From contig JACPPM010000304.1 of assembly GCA_016191015.1 (NCBI GenBank), positions 1-62,244 on the forward strand: 62,244 nt of DNA, read 5' to 3'. The position numbers and the translations under genes are program-made. The notes under the pieces were generated by a model, which was not told where the DNA came from, made no database searches, and was given only the letters and a program-made list of their open reading frames with translations. This document shows positions 17,814 to 26,006 of this stretch, one piece after another. The first letter of the stretch is position 1. Each line of letters starts with the position of its first letter. This DNA comes from Acidobacteriota bacterium. GTDB lineage: Bacteria > Acidobacteriota > CAIWXX01.

Positions 17814-20002
17814 TGAACCTGTCGATGATGAAGCCGGGTGAGACTGGAAGAATGGCAAGCGTCGGACTGACGGGGTCCCGCCGGATGCCGCCAGGAAAAG
17901 AGCCGTCTTCGCCCACGGTTCAGCCTCGCGTCGTCAGCGAGATTCCCAAGCGGCTCAGAGTCGAGCTTCGGGTTCCAGGGGGCTGGGAGATCGATGTCTG
18001 CGAAGTGGAAAGGGCGCTGGCGCACAGCGGCACGGCCACGACGTTCGCGATCAGCCGACATACAGGCCGGATTCTTCTGCGTTATGACGGAGCTGCCGCT
18101 GAAAGGAACGCTCTCCTGGCTGCGCTGAGCCAGATGCCCTTGTCCATCGCCGCGCGCCGACGGGCGCCACGAAACGAGCTGGGCAGGCGGAAGAGGGCAG
18201 TCGTCAGATCGGTCGCGTCGCTCGTTCTCTCGCCTCTCCTCGCTCCGGGCGCGCGGACCGCCGTCACCATCTGCGGTGCTTTCCCGATTCTTCGGAAGGG
18301 ACTGACGGCGCTCTCGCGGAGGAGCCTCAACGTGGACGTCCTTGACGCTTCAGCGATATGCGCAGCCGTCGGCCTGCGCGAGCTCCGAACAGCAAGTCTC
18401 ATCACTCTGCTCCTGAAAGTCGGCGACTACCTCAGTGAATGGACGAAGGAGAAGTCGCGGAAGAGTCTCGGCCGGATGTTTTTTTCGGAAAGCAGTCACG
18501 CGTGGGTTCGCAGGAATGGTAAGGAGCTCGCCGTGGCACCGGAAGATCTGGCCGTTGGTGACATGGTGGTTGTGCGAGCTGGTTTCCGGATTCCCGTCGA
18601 TGGCGTCGTGGCGGAGGGCGACGCGATGGTGAATCAGTCATCGCTGACAGGCGAGGCGTTGCCGGTCGTGAAATGCGTCGGAATGCTGGTATACGCGGGG
18701 ACTATGGTGGAGTCCGGTCGTCTTGCTGTTCGAGCCGTCAAGGTCGGTGAAGACCGGCGCGTCGCTCGCATCATCCGGGTCATTGAGGAATCAGAAGGGG
18801 CGCGGGCCGAGGTGCAATCGCACGCCGAGAGGCTTGCAGACAGGATCGTGCCGTTTTCCTTCATCGTCAGCGGCCTCGCCTACGTGTTGACCGGCAACCT
18901 CACGAAAGCAGCCTCCGTCTTGTTGGTTGACTACTCCTGCGCGATCAAGCTGTCGACCCCCCTGGCCATCAAGGCCGGTATGATCCAAGCGGCCAAGCAT
19001 GGAGTTTTGATCAAGGGTGGGAGATTCCTCGAGAAGCTGTCGCGGGCGGATGTGTTCGTGATCGACAAGACCGGCACACTCACAGAGGCCTCCCCGCGGG
19101 TTCTGGACGTAGTTCCCTTTTGTGGGTGGAATCGGGAGCGATTGCTGCGAGACACGGCCTGCATCGAAGAGCATTTCCCTCATCCTGTTGCCAACGCGGT
19201 CGTGAGGCTGGCCAAGGAGGAGGGGATCGCACACGAGGAGGAACACGGTGAGGTGGACTATGTCGTCGCGCATGGGATCGTCTCCAGGATCAAGGGGCAG
19301 AGAATCATGGTCGGGAGCAGGCATTTCATCTCCGAGGACGAGGGGATCGACACGACGGTGGCCGATCCGATCATCGAGCAGTCCGCACGGCATGGACATT
19401 CGGCCATTTACGTTGCCATGGAAGATCGCCTGGTGGGAGTCATTCTTGTCGAAGACCCGCTGAGGAATTCGTCGAGGGAATTCCTGACCGGGCTGAAGGC
19501 AGCGGGCATCAGCAGGATCATTATGCTAACCGGTGATTGCGCGGAAGCGGCTACGAGCGTGGCCGAACGACTCGGCATCGGCGAATTCCTCGCCGAGGTG
19601 CTACCGGATGCGAAAACGGCGATCATCCGGAGGCTGAGAGACGAAGGCCATGTCATCGCGATGATCGGTGACGGCGCCAACGACTCGCCCGCACTGGCCG
19701 TCGCGGACGTCGGCATATCATTGAAGGAGGGCGCGGAAATAGCCAGGGAGGCCTGTGACATCCTTCTCCTCAACGGCAACCTTCTGGCCATCCTCGATGC
19801 GCATAGGGTCTCACGGCAAGCGATTGCGCTGGTGCGGAGGAACTTCCGCTACATTTTTGGTATCAACTCCCTGCTCATATTGCTCGGGCTGGCCGGCGCC
19901 TTTCCACCGGCTATCTCCGCGGTGGCGCATAACGGCACGACTTTGGTTTTCGCACTGAATAGCATCCGCGCGCTTCTCAAAGGCGTGGGCGGAAACGAGT
20001 AG
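17810..20002 (+). CDS. P1B-type heavy-metal-transporting ATPase
   Basis: A 730-residue P-type ATPase. An N-terminal HMA2-like domain (RLRVELRVPGGWEIDVCEVE...TGRILLRYD, about residues 45-100) precedes the membrane region. The actuator TGEALP, phosphorylation site DKTGTLT (about D419), nucleotide-domain HP (EEHFPHPVAN) and hinge GDGANDSPAL are all intact. The metal-site helix reads YSCAIKLSTP (about C377), not CPC, so copper is unlikely; manganese, zinc or iron are open. It is coupled to the short feoA and followed by an HMA2 protein and two small membrane proteins, an arrangement reminiscent of mycobacterial CtpC with its PacL partner. Efflux of metal across the inner membrane is the likely reaction. 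Confidence 0.9.
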   Translation: MMNLSMMKPGETGRMASVGLTGSRRMPPGKEPSSPTVQPRVVSEIPKRLRVELRVPGGWEIDVCEVERALAHSGTATTFAISRHTGRILLRYDGAAAERNALLAALSQMPLSIAARRRAPRNELGRRKRAVVRSVASLVLSPLLAPGARTAVTICGAFPILRKGLTALSRRSLNVDVLDASAICAAVGLRELRTASLITLLLKVGDYLSEWTKEKSRKSLGRMFFSESSHAWVRRNGKELAVAPEDLAVGDMVVVRAGFRIPVDGVVAEGDAMVNQSSLTGEALPVVKCVGMLVYAGTMVESGRLAVRAVKVGEDRRVARIIRVIEESEGARAEVQSHAERLADRIVPFSFIVSGLAYVLTGNLTKAASVLLVDYSCAIKLSTPLAIKAGMIQAAKHGVLIKGGRFLEKLSRADVFVIDKTGTLTEASPRVLDVVPFCGWNRERLLRDTACIEEHFPHPVANAVVRLAKEEGIAHEEEHGEVDYVVAHGIVSRIKGQRIMVGSRHFISEDEGIDTTVADPIIEQSARHGHSAIYVAMEDRLVGVILVEDPLRNSSREFLTGLKAAGISRIIMLTGDCAEAATSVAERLGIGEFLAEVLPDAKTAIIRRLRDEGHVIAMIGDGANDSPALAVADVGISLKEGAEIAREACDILLLNGNLLAILDAHRVSRQAIALVRRNFRYIFGINSLLILLGLAGAFPPAISAVAHNGTTLVFALNSIRALLKGVGGNE

Positions 20003-20071
20003 ATCCAATTGGACAGTCACGCTTTCTTGATCGGCGAATCGGAACGCAACAGATCCCATGGAGGACATAGA

Positions 20072-20464
20072 ATGGCACCCTTAAGCATTTTGCCGGGAAG
20101 AGTGAGGTTCGAATCACCCGACTTCCTCGGCCGCATCGATATGTGTGAGCGCGTGGAGAGCGAGCTCGGCCAGGTTGACGGCATCCTATGCGTTTCAGCG
20201 AATCACCGGACCGGTCGGCTGCTCGTCGAGTTTGACGGTGCACGCATGAGCGCGAGCAGCGCGACCTCTCATGTGGACCGCGCTCTCAAGCGGGCTGCTT
20301 CCAACTGTCGTTCGGCGGAGCAGGTGCGCGGTCGCGCAGTGCGCCATCGAAGATCGTCGTCGGAGGCCGTGCAGCGAGCCTTTGTCGATGTCATTGCGCA
20401 AGCCATCTTGCCAAGACCCATGAATGTCTTGCTCCGCGCGGCAATGAGCTCGTCAAAGGAATAG
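20072..20464 (+). CDS. HMA2-domain protein
   Basis: About 130 residues. SILPGRVRFESPDFLGR...VESELGQVDGILCVSANHRTGRLLVEFD matches the HMA2 type of metal-associated ferredoxin-like fold, which lacks the CxxC metal pair. The C-terminal third is basic. ATG 20072 has GGAGG seven bases upstream. The same fold forms the N-terminus of the ATPase encoded just before it, so this protein probably interacts with the pump or replaces its regulatory domain (inference). Confidence 0.75.
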   Translation: MAPLSILPGRVRFESPDFLGRIDMCERVESELGQVDGILCVSANHRTGRLLVEFDGARMSASSATSHVDRALKRAASNCRSAEQVRGRAVRHRRSSSEAVQRAFVDVIAQAILPRPMNVLLRAAMSSSKE

Positions 20465-20606
20465 AACATCCCGTGGCCGATCGCAATTGGCAGGCGCATG
20501 CTTCCTCGCGGGAGGGGAACGTCTCGGGGTTTCGCTTCCCGAGGCGGGAGGCGGGTCGAGCCAACAGAAAATCATCGTATCGCGAAATAGAGGAGGAGAC
20601 GATCGT

Positions 20607-21068
20607 ATGAGCACAGACAGACTCGGAACAGCAACGAATCGGGAACGTTACGGGGCGGGGCGAGGAAAGCCACACGGACAGGAAGTCGACGATGGCGAGC
20701 GCACGGCACTCGGATCGGCAGATACCGTGTTCCTCAGCACGAGCGGTTTCTGGCTGCTGGCCGGAGGGGCGCTCGGTGCACTGGCCGCGTTCGGCGCCGG
20801 GAAAGCCATGAACCGCTTCAGGCCGCAGGTCGTTGGCGCCGTGAAGGAGGGCTACGCCTTCAAGGAGTGGATCGCGTCGAAGGTGGAACGTGCGAAGGAG
20901 GATGTCGAGGACATCGCGGCCGAGGCGCGTCACGGATATCACAGTGATCTGGTCACGACCGTCGACTCAATCCGAAGGGAGCAGGAGATCTTGCGACGAG
21001 CCGAGGAGGCCATCGAGAAGAGAATGAAAAACCAACGATCCTCATCCGACACGGAACAGGAGGTCTAG
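20607..21068 (+). CDS. Small membrane protein of ATPase cluster, PacL-like
   Basis: About 153 residues. A polar N-terminus is followed by one glycine/alanine-rich membrane segment (WLLAGGALGALAAFGAGKAM, about residues 48-68). A long charged helix follows (EWIASKVERAKEDVEDIAAEAR) and a glutamate- and arginine-rich coiled tail. This topology (one span plus E/A-rich helix beside a P1B ATPase) resembles DUF1490/DUF5132 proteins such as mycobacterial PacL1, which scaffolds CtpC. The PacL1 metal motif is not evident. The start is set by GGAGGAG eight bases before ATG 20607. Confidence 0.65.
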   Translation: MSTDRLGTATNRERYGAGRGKPHGQEVDDGERTALGSADTVFLSTSGFWLLAGGALGALAAFGAGKAMNRFRPQVVGAVKEGYAFKEWIASKVERAKEDVEDIAAEARHGYHSDLVTTVDSIRREQEILRRAEEAIEKRMKNQRSSSDTEQEV

Positions 21069-21073
21069 GAGCC

Positions 21074-21283
21074 ATGGGCGGAATGAACAGGTATTTCAAT
21101 CCATTCTTGAAGGTCGCGCTGGGAGCCGGCGCCGTGGTTGGAGGAGCCTACGTGCTTTCGCGGATAAAGGACAAGCGAGACAGCGAGACGCGGCTCGAGC
21201 GAGTCGAGCAAATTGTCGAACAGATTCTGACGCCGGCGGAAACGCGGACAGAGCCGGACGCCGCGAAGGCCACGGAAGAATAG
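21074..21283 (+). CDS. Very small membrane protein
   Basis: A 69-residue protein. One glycine-rich span (FLKVALGAGAVVGGAYVLSRI, about residues 10-30) is followed by a charged amphipathic helix (SETRLERVEQIVEQILTPAET). It begins five bases after the preceding gene stops, so it belongs to the same operon. Like its neighbour it looks like an accessory or scaffold subunit of the ATPase, but no named family can be assigned. Confidence 0.65.
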   Translation: MGGMNRYFNPFLKVALGAGAVVGGAYVLSRIKDKRDSETRLERVEQIVEQILTPAETRTEPDAAKATEE

Positions 21284-21373
21284 CCGGGCGGATCGGCTCT
21301 TTCCCCGGTGTCGGCGCCGGCCGGTCACGAGCCGAGGCGCCGGCGCCGGAGTCAACCGGTGAAAAGAAATCTC

Positions 21374-21423
21374 TTGACCGAGGTATCGTTCTCGCCGATA
21401 ATGATAATGAGAGTCAGTATCAT
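21374..21423 (+). promoter_or_regulatory. Promoter with Fur box
   Basis: TTGACC at 21374-21379 and GATAAT at 21397-21402 are spaced by exactly 17 bases. The -10 is the first half of a strong Fur box running to 21423 (GATAATGATAATGAGAG then TCAGTATCAT), where GATAAT-type hexamers repeat. Fur-iron bound here would cover the -10 and start site. It drives the chelatase-receptor gene at 21596. Confidence 0.8.
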
Positions 21424-21472
21424 CTTAGTCGCCGTGCAACGAAGATGATGATCTCGAAGCGATGACAAGGAA

Positions 21473-21573
21473 GCCCGCCGGGCGTTGGCGCGCTCGGCGG
21501 GCCGGTATCGAACCCGTAACAGACAAGAGCCCCGAGTTCGACCTTTCCATTATAAAGGTTGTGCACCGGGCTC
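21473..21573 (+). promoter_or_regulatory. Structured 5' leader of the chelatase-receptor gene
   Basis: The transcript should carry about 180 untranslated bases. They contain an 8-bp perfect stem (21473-21480 with 21495-21502). A second, nested hairpin pairs GAGCCC at 21527-21532 with GGGCTC at 21568-21573, and contains a 6-bp inner stem (ACCTTT 21541-21546 with AAAGGT 21554-21559) closing a 7-base loop. The outer stem ends 11 bases before the GGAGGAG ribosome site (21584-21590). It does not show a B12 box. A regulatory leader is possible, type unknown. Confidence 0.4.
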
Positions 21574-21595
21574 CTCAAGAAATGGAGGAGTGAAC

Positions 21596-24301
21596 GTGAT
21601 CAGTCGATTCTGGAATTTGATCATAGCCCTCATGGCATTCGCCGGAGCGGCGTCAGTTGGTGCCGAAGAGGCCCGGCCTTCTGTGACTTCCGGGCCGGCC
21701 ATTCTCGCCATCGCGCACGGAGGCAGCGAGGACTGGAACCGGCAGGTGAAGGAGGCGGTAGCCGAGCTCAAGGGTCACTGCCTGGCAGAGGTGGGATTCC
21801 TTATGGGCGTACCGGACCGGCGCCCAGAGGAAGCGTACAGGGCGCTGATCGATGCGGGCGCGGCGGAGGTCGTGATCGTGCCCTTGTTCGTGAGCTCGCA
21901 CAGCGATCACTATGAGCAGGTCAGGTTTCTGGCCGGCCTGCGAGCGGACTACCCGCACGCTGAGCACATGCAGCTGCAACGGCTCGTGGGGCCTGCTAAG
22001 GTTCTCGGTGTCACATCCGCACTGGACGACAATCCGCATCTTGAACGGATTCTCAACGACCGTGCGCGTGCGCTGTCCGCGGAGGCCCGAGGCGAGCGCC
22101 TCATTCTCGTTGCCCATGGCCCCAACGACGACGAAACGGCGGCGATCTGGATCGCGAATCTCGACCGCGTGGCAGCCGGTGTTCAGGAGCGGCTTGGGCT
22201 CGCGGCAGCAGAGGTCCGGCTGCTTCGGGACGACGCCCCGCCGGAAGTGAAGGACGTGGCACTCGCTCAGCTCCGGGGCGCCGTCGCCACATCGCGGGAA
22301 CGGGTCCTCGTGGTGCCCGTGCTTCTCGCCACGGGCAAGGTCCTGTTCCAGATTCCCGAGGTTCTCAAAGGACTCAGCTATGCGTGGGACGGGACGCCAC
22401 TCATCCCCCACCCGGCACTGGCCGAGTGGATCGAACAGCAAGCTCGCGAGCTGGCGGCGGGGAGGAGCACGACACAGATGCGGCCGCACGAGGACGTGAT
22501 TGTGACGGCCACGCGCACCAGGCACAGTCAGACGGACTCGGCGGTCGAGACGACGCTCGTCTCCTCAAGAGAGATCGAAGCCGCTCAGCCACGATCCGTG
22601 GCCGACATCATCAGCCGCCAGGTCGGCCTCGACGCAGTGCCGACTCTTGGTGGACAGGGGATCAGAATCCAGGGGTTCTCGCCACGGCACGTGCTGCTGC
22701 TGGTAGACGGAGTCGAGGTGTGCGGCAAGATCGGGAGCAGCGTCGACGCTTCCACTCTAACCGCGGAAGGTGTCGATCACATTGAAGTCGTGCGCGGCGC
22801 CACGTCGGCCCTATACGGCTCCGAAGCGCTCGGCGGTGTCATCAACGTGATAACGAAGTCCCCGCAGAGTCGTCTGTCGACCGCCATGACGACGGCATTT
22901 GAGTCCAATGGGGGACGATCGTTCTCGGGGGAGATCGGGAGCAAACGCGAGGCCTGGGACGCTGTTGGACATTTCGGATTGCGGCACCGGGACTCCTACG
23001 ATCTGACGCCTGAGGACCCCGGCACTACCGGCGGGAGGTTTGACCGGTACCACGGAGACATGAAGGTCAGCCGTGCCTTAGGGGGGAGCAACCGAATCAG
23101 CTTCTCTTCTCGCTTCTATGACGAAGAGGCCCGTGACATCACTCTTGGGCGTGGCGCTCTCTACGATGACCGAACCGGGGACAGGCGCGTCACAAACAGC
23201 GTCGGAATCGAGCTGAAGCCGACGGCCCTGTCGGACCTTTCGATGAGAGTCAGCCACGGCCGCTTCTGGCACACTTTCGAGCGCACGACATCGGCCGCGG
23301 CTGTTTTGAGCACCGACCGCGATCGCCAGGATTTGACCGAAATCGTGGCGCAATACACGACGATCGTGGGATCGCACGGGGTTAGCGTCGGAGGGGAGCT
23401 GGAGCGCGCCTCGATTTCGGCGAGCCGCGTCCCAGGTTCCTCCCGCCGGCTGGAAACCGCCGTCGCATTCGCTCAGGACGAAGTCACTCTCGGGAGCCGT
23501 CTCATGATCGCAGGCGGTCTCCGCTACGACGCCAACTCGGTCTATGGCGGCGTCCTGTCTCCAAGGATCGCCGTCGGAGTGCGTGCGACTCCCAACATCA
23601 TCGTTCGTGCGGCGTATGGTCAGGGGTTCAAGGCTCCGGACTTCAAAGAACTGTACATCGACTTCGGCAACCGTGCGGCGGGATACAAGATCGTGGGCAA
23701 CCCCGACCTTGACCCGGAGACATCAAGAAGCTTCTCGTCCTCATTGTGGATCAATGCCGGCGGCGGGACCGATCTGCGGGTCAGCGCCTTTCGCCATCGC
23801 ATCAGCAACCTCATTGACTCGTATTTCGTCCGATTTGATCCTGCCTCTTCGACGAGCATCTTCAGCTATCGGAACACGGCGAGCGCCACGCTGAGCGGGG
23901 TGGAGGTCGAAGGAAACCACACTATTGGCGGCGCTTTCAGCATCGGCGGGGGCTACATGTTTCTGCGGGCTCGCGATGGACTCACCGGTTACGACCTCCT
24001 GCAAAGACCCGTTCACCGCGGCGTCGTCAAGCTGTTCTACGAAAACCCCAAGAGCGCGGCCCAGGTTACTATTCGCGCCGCCGGACGCCAAGGGTTCTCG
24101 GACACCAATGGTGATGGCGAGGCCGACGAGCTAGCGCCGTCGAACGTATTCGTCGACCTTCGTGTGGCGCGCCGGATCTTCGGGGGCTTCGAATCGTTTG
24201 CCGGTATCGAGAATCTCCTTGACCACAACCATCCGCGCTATCTTCCGATCGAGGGGCGTCGCATCTATGCCGGGGTCACCTACACGTTCGACGGGGAGTG
24301 A
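21596..24301 (+). CDS. CbiX-type chelatase fused to TonB-dependent receptor
   Basis: About 901 residues. Start GTG 21596 is chosen because GGAGGAG precedes it and the product begins with a clean signal peptide (FWNLIIALMAFAGAASVGA). Residues about 35-290 form two CbiX/sirohydrochlorin-chelatase halves. The first has AHGG (H41) and SSHSDHYEQ (H102, H105), the paired-histidine metal site. The second has VAHG (H174), but its second site reads ATGKV, without histidine. From about 300 (VIVTATRTR) there is a TonB plug, with RGATSALYGSEALGGVINV, then a barrel ending in FD-GE. A chelatase exported to the periplasm and tethered to an outer-membrane receptor suggests import of a metal-tetrapyrrole or metal complex coupled to metal insertion or removal. 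Confidence 0.85.
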   Translation: MISRFWNLIIALMAFAGAASVGAEEARPSVTSGPAILAIAHGGSEDWNRQVKEAVAELKGHCLAEVGFLMGVPDRRPEEAYRALIDAGAAEVVIVPLFVSSHSDHYEQVRFLAGLRADYPHAEHMQLQRLVGPAKVLGVTSALDDNPHLERILNDRARALSAEARGERLILVAHGPNDDETAAIWIANLDRVAAGVQERLGLAAAEVRLLRDDAPPEVKDVALAQLRGAVATSRERVLVVPVLLATGKVLFQIPEVLKGLSYAWDGTPLIPHPALAEWIEQQARELAAGRSTTQMRPHEDVIVTATRTRHSQTDSAVETTLVSSREIEAAQPRSVADIISRQVGLDAVPTLGGQGIRIQGFSPRHVLLLVDGVEVCGKIGSSVDASTLTAEGVDHIEVVRGATSALYGSEALGGVINVITKSPQSRLSTAMTTAFESNGGRSFSGEIGSKREAWDAVGHFGLRHRDSYDLTPEDPGTTGGRFDRYHGDMKVSRALGGSNRISFSSRFYDEEARDITLGRGALYDDRTGDRRVTNSVGIELKPTALSDLSMRVSHGRFWHTFERTTSAAAVLSTDRDRQDLTEIVAQYTTIVGSHGVSVGGELERASISASRVPGSSRRLETAVAFAQDEVTLGSRLMIAGGLRYDANSVYGGVLSPRIAVGVRATPNIIVRAAYGQGFKAPDFKELYIDFGNRAAGYKIVGNPDLDPETSRSFSSSLWINAGGGTDLRVSAFRHRISNLIDSYFVRFDPASSTSIFSYRNTASATLSGVEVEGNHTIGGAFSIGGGYMFLRARDGLTGYDLLQRPVHRGVVKLFYENPKSAAQVTIRAAGRQGFSDTNGDGEADELAPSNVFVDLRVARRIFGGFESFAGIENLLDHNHPRYLPIEGRRIYAGVTYTFDGE

Positions 24302-24306
24302 AGGAA

Positions 24307-24519
24307 ATGGAAAATGAAGTATTGTCTACTGGAAGCAGATCCGACCGACTGGTTACGCGTTGCCCGCATGGGTGCATTCATCTGACGTGGGGCGATGTCT
24401 CCATACGATTCGGTCCCGCCGACTTCGAAATCTTTGTCGAGATGGCGCGGGAGGCCGTCAGCAACATCGAGCCATCCACCGATCCTCGGCTCCCGAGTGA
24501 GTTGCCCGTGGTTCACTAG
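24307..24519 (+). CDS. Small CPHGCIHL-motif protein
   Basis: About 70 residues. ATG 24307 follows the receptor stop by five bases, with GGGGAG eight bases upstream. The core, CPHGCIHLTWGDVSIRF followed by a short helix, is short and compact, with one cysteine pair and two histidines that could bind metal or heme. It resembles small proteins annotated only as conserved hypothetical. Being the last gene of the receptor transcript, it probably acts in the same uptake process (inference). Confidence 0.6.
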   Translation: MENEVLSTGSRSDRLVTRCPHGCIHLTWGDVSIRFGPADFEIFVEMAREAVSNIEPSTDPRLPSELPVVH

Positions 24520-24599
24520 TGGCGTGTACCGGTCGAGGCGGTGGTGGAACACTATTCCAATCGTATCGCTGCCCCTACCGAACCCCTTGCTACAAGTCG

Positions 24600-25124
24600 C
24601 TAGCCCCGATTTCGGGCCGTCGTTTTCCTGCGTGCCCGTCGAACCTCTCTCTCGATATCCCCGGTGGCGGTTGCCGTGGCACGGCATTGCCGGCAGAGCC
24701 CGCCCACCTCCAGGCGAGCCACTCGCACTTTGAATCTCCTCTGACGGGATATCTGAGTCTTCAGACGGCCGAACAACGGGCTTTCGAATTCTTCGATCCG
24801 CCCGCACTGAAGGCAGGCCAGGTGCACATGATCGACGTTGGGTTTCGCCTCATAGAAGTGCTTCTCACCATCGAGATGCATGAGATCAAGCTCGTCGATC
24901 AAGCGGAGACTTTTCAGCAAGTCCAACGTCCGGTAGACGGTCGCCCGATTGATCCGGCTGTCACGATCCCGCGCGAGCGCCAGGAGAGTAGCGGCATCGA
25001 GGTGACCTTCGGATTCCTGCATTATTTCGATGAGGGTTTTTCGCTGGGCGGTGATGCGAATCCCCCGATGCCTGAGATCCTGCAGCAACAGATGACGTTC
25101 CGGAGCTTTTGATCTTATCCTCAT
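24600..25124 (-). CDS. Fur-family metalloregulator
   Basis: About 174 residues. The winged helix (RGIRITAQRKTLIEIMQ ... RATVYRTLDLLKSLRLI) is followed by the Fur dimerisation and metal domain: HFYEAKPNVDHVHLACLQCGRIEEF and a second CxxC (CRQC). The tail is about 30 residues longer than usual. I place the start at ATG 25124. Upstream starts at 25145/25148 would lie within the predicted operator and at the transcription start. No strong ribosome site is visible for any choice. It follows the FTR1/P19 operon and faces the chelatase-receptor genes, making it the likely local iron regulator, though PerR or Zur activity cannot be excluded. Confidence 0.85.
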   Translation of the reverse strand: MRIRSKAPERHLLLQDLRHRGIRITAQRKTLIEIMQESEGHLDAATLLALARDRDSRINRATVYRTLDLLKSLRLIDELDLMHLDGEKHFYEAKPNVDHVHLACLQCGRIEEFESPLFGRLKTQISRQRRFKVRVARLEVGGLCRQCRATATATGDIEREVRRARRKTTARNRG

Positions 25125-25129
25125 CGTGC

Positions 25130-25178
25130 TGCGACGTGCTCGCATCAATAGTGGACCCGATCAGCCGGGCGATGTCAA
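25130..25178 (-). promoter_or_regulatory. Regulator promoter with degenerate operator
   Basis: On the minus strand TTGACA (25173-25178), a 17-base spacer, and a weak -10 TCCACT (25150-25155) are followed by TGCGACGTGCTCGCA as read on the plus strand (25130-25144). Its outer five bases on each side match the perfect palindrome of the FTR1 promoter (33128-33146), and so does the layout around it, including the spacer end ATCGGGT and an ATTG after the -10. Autoregulation is inferred. Confidence 0.45.
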
Positions 25179-25256
25179 GCGGAACATCCCGCCTTCAGAA
25201 TGGAGTGAGTCGAGTCACACCCGGGCCGGGATCGGTGGAGCCTGCGACCTGGCCGG

Positions 25257-25979
25257 TCAAGTGCCAACCGCCGTGAGGCTGGGCTCGGCGACCATCGGGG
25301 ATGCCGCGCATCGCCTCGTGCCTCGCGTGCCGCCGGAGGCCAGGCGCCCATGGCTGAGCACGACCACGGTGTCCGCGTGCCGCGCGATCTCTGGGTTGTG
25401 AGTGACGAGCACGATGGTGCGCCCCTGCGCGTGGCACTCACGAAGGAGATCAAGGACAACCTCCTCGTTCTTCCGATCGAGGTTCCCGGTCGGCTCGTCC
25501 GCCAGCAGGATCGCGGGATCGTTGATGAGAGCCCGTGCAATGCAGACCCTCTGCTGCTCTCCGCCGGAGAGCTGGGAGGGCTTGTGCCGCGCTCGATCCC
25601 CCATCCCTATCGCATCGAGAGCGCCTCTGGCCTCCCTTATGTTGGCCATGCTGTGGAAGTGCTGGGCGAGCATCACGTTCTCGAGAGCGGAGAGATAGGG
25701 CACGAGGTGAAACTGCTGGAAGATGAACCCGATCCTCTCCCGGCGAATGGCCGCCAGCTCATTGGCGCTGAATCGCGCCACGTCCTGCCCGTCGACGACG
25801 ATGCTTCCCGAAGTCGGCACGTCGAGGCAGCCCAGAAGATTGAGCAACGTGGTCTTGCCCGAACCCGACGGGCCCATGATGGCGACCCACTCGCCCTGCT
25901 CGATTTCGAGGTCGATGCCATCAAGCGCCTTGACCGCGCCATACTTCTTTACGACATTTGTCACTTTGACCATACTCAT
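25257..25979 (-). CDS. ABC transporter ATPase of the P19/Fet-type iron system
   Basis: A 240-residue ATPase of the LolD/MacB type: Walker [11 protein letters not shown]-loop [13 protein letters not shown], signature LSGGEQQR, Walker [13 protein letters not shown] and the H-loop VTHNPEIA. The C-terminus carries about 30 extra weakly conserved residues. It would energise the two FtsX-type permeases encoded immediately upstream in the same transcript. In Campylobacter and E. coli the equivalent gene belongs to the P19/FetMP cluster, where it is thought to drive an exporter or mechanotransmission step supporting iron uptake. Confidence 0.9.
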   Translation of the reverse strand: MSMVKVTNVVKKYGAVKALDGIDLEIEQGEWVAIMGPSGSGKTTLLNLLGCLDVPTSGSIVVDGQDVARFSANELAAIRRERIGFIFQQFHLVPYLSALENVMLAQHFHSMANIREARGALDAIGMGDRARHKPSQLSGGEQQRVCIARALINDPAILLADEPTGNLDRKNEEVVLDLLRECHAQGRTIVLVTHNPEIARHADTVVVLSHGRLASGGTRGTRRCAASPMVAEPSLTAVGT

Positions 25980-26006
25980 GAAACTTAGCTCCCAGGCCTT
26001 GCGGCC

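Noticed and set aside
21500-21573. Possible tRNA on the minus strand in the chelatase-receptor leader (GGTTCGATACC and a 7-base loop hairpin)
   Set aside because: T stem pairs poorly, the D arm is absent and the acceptor stem cannot form. Better explained as leader hairpins.
21424-21595. Cobalamin riboswitch expected before a CbiX-containing gene
   Set aside because: No B12 box or the conserved core segments could be found.
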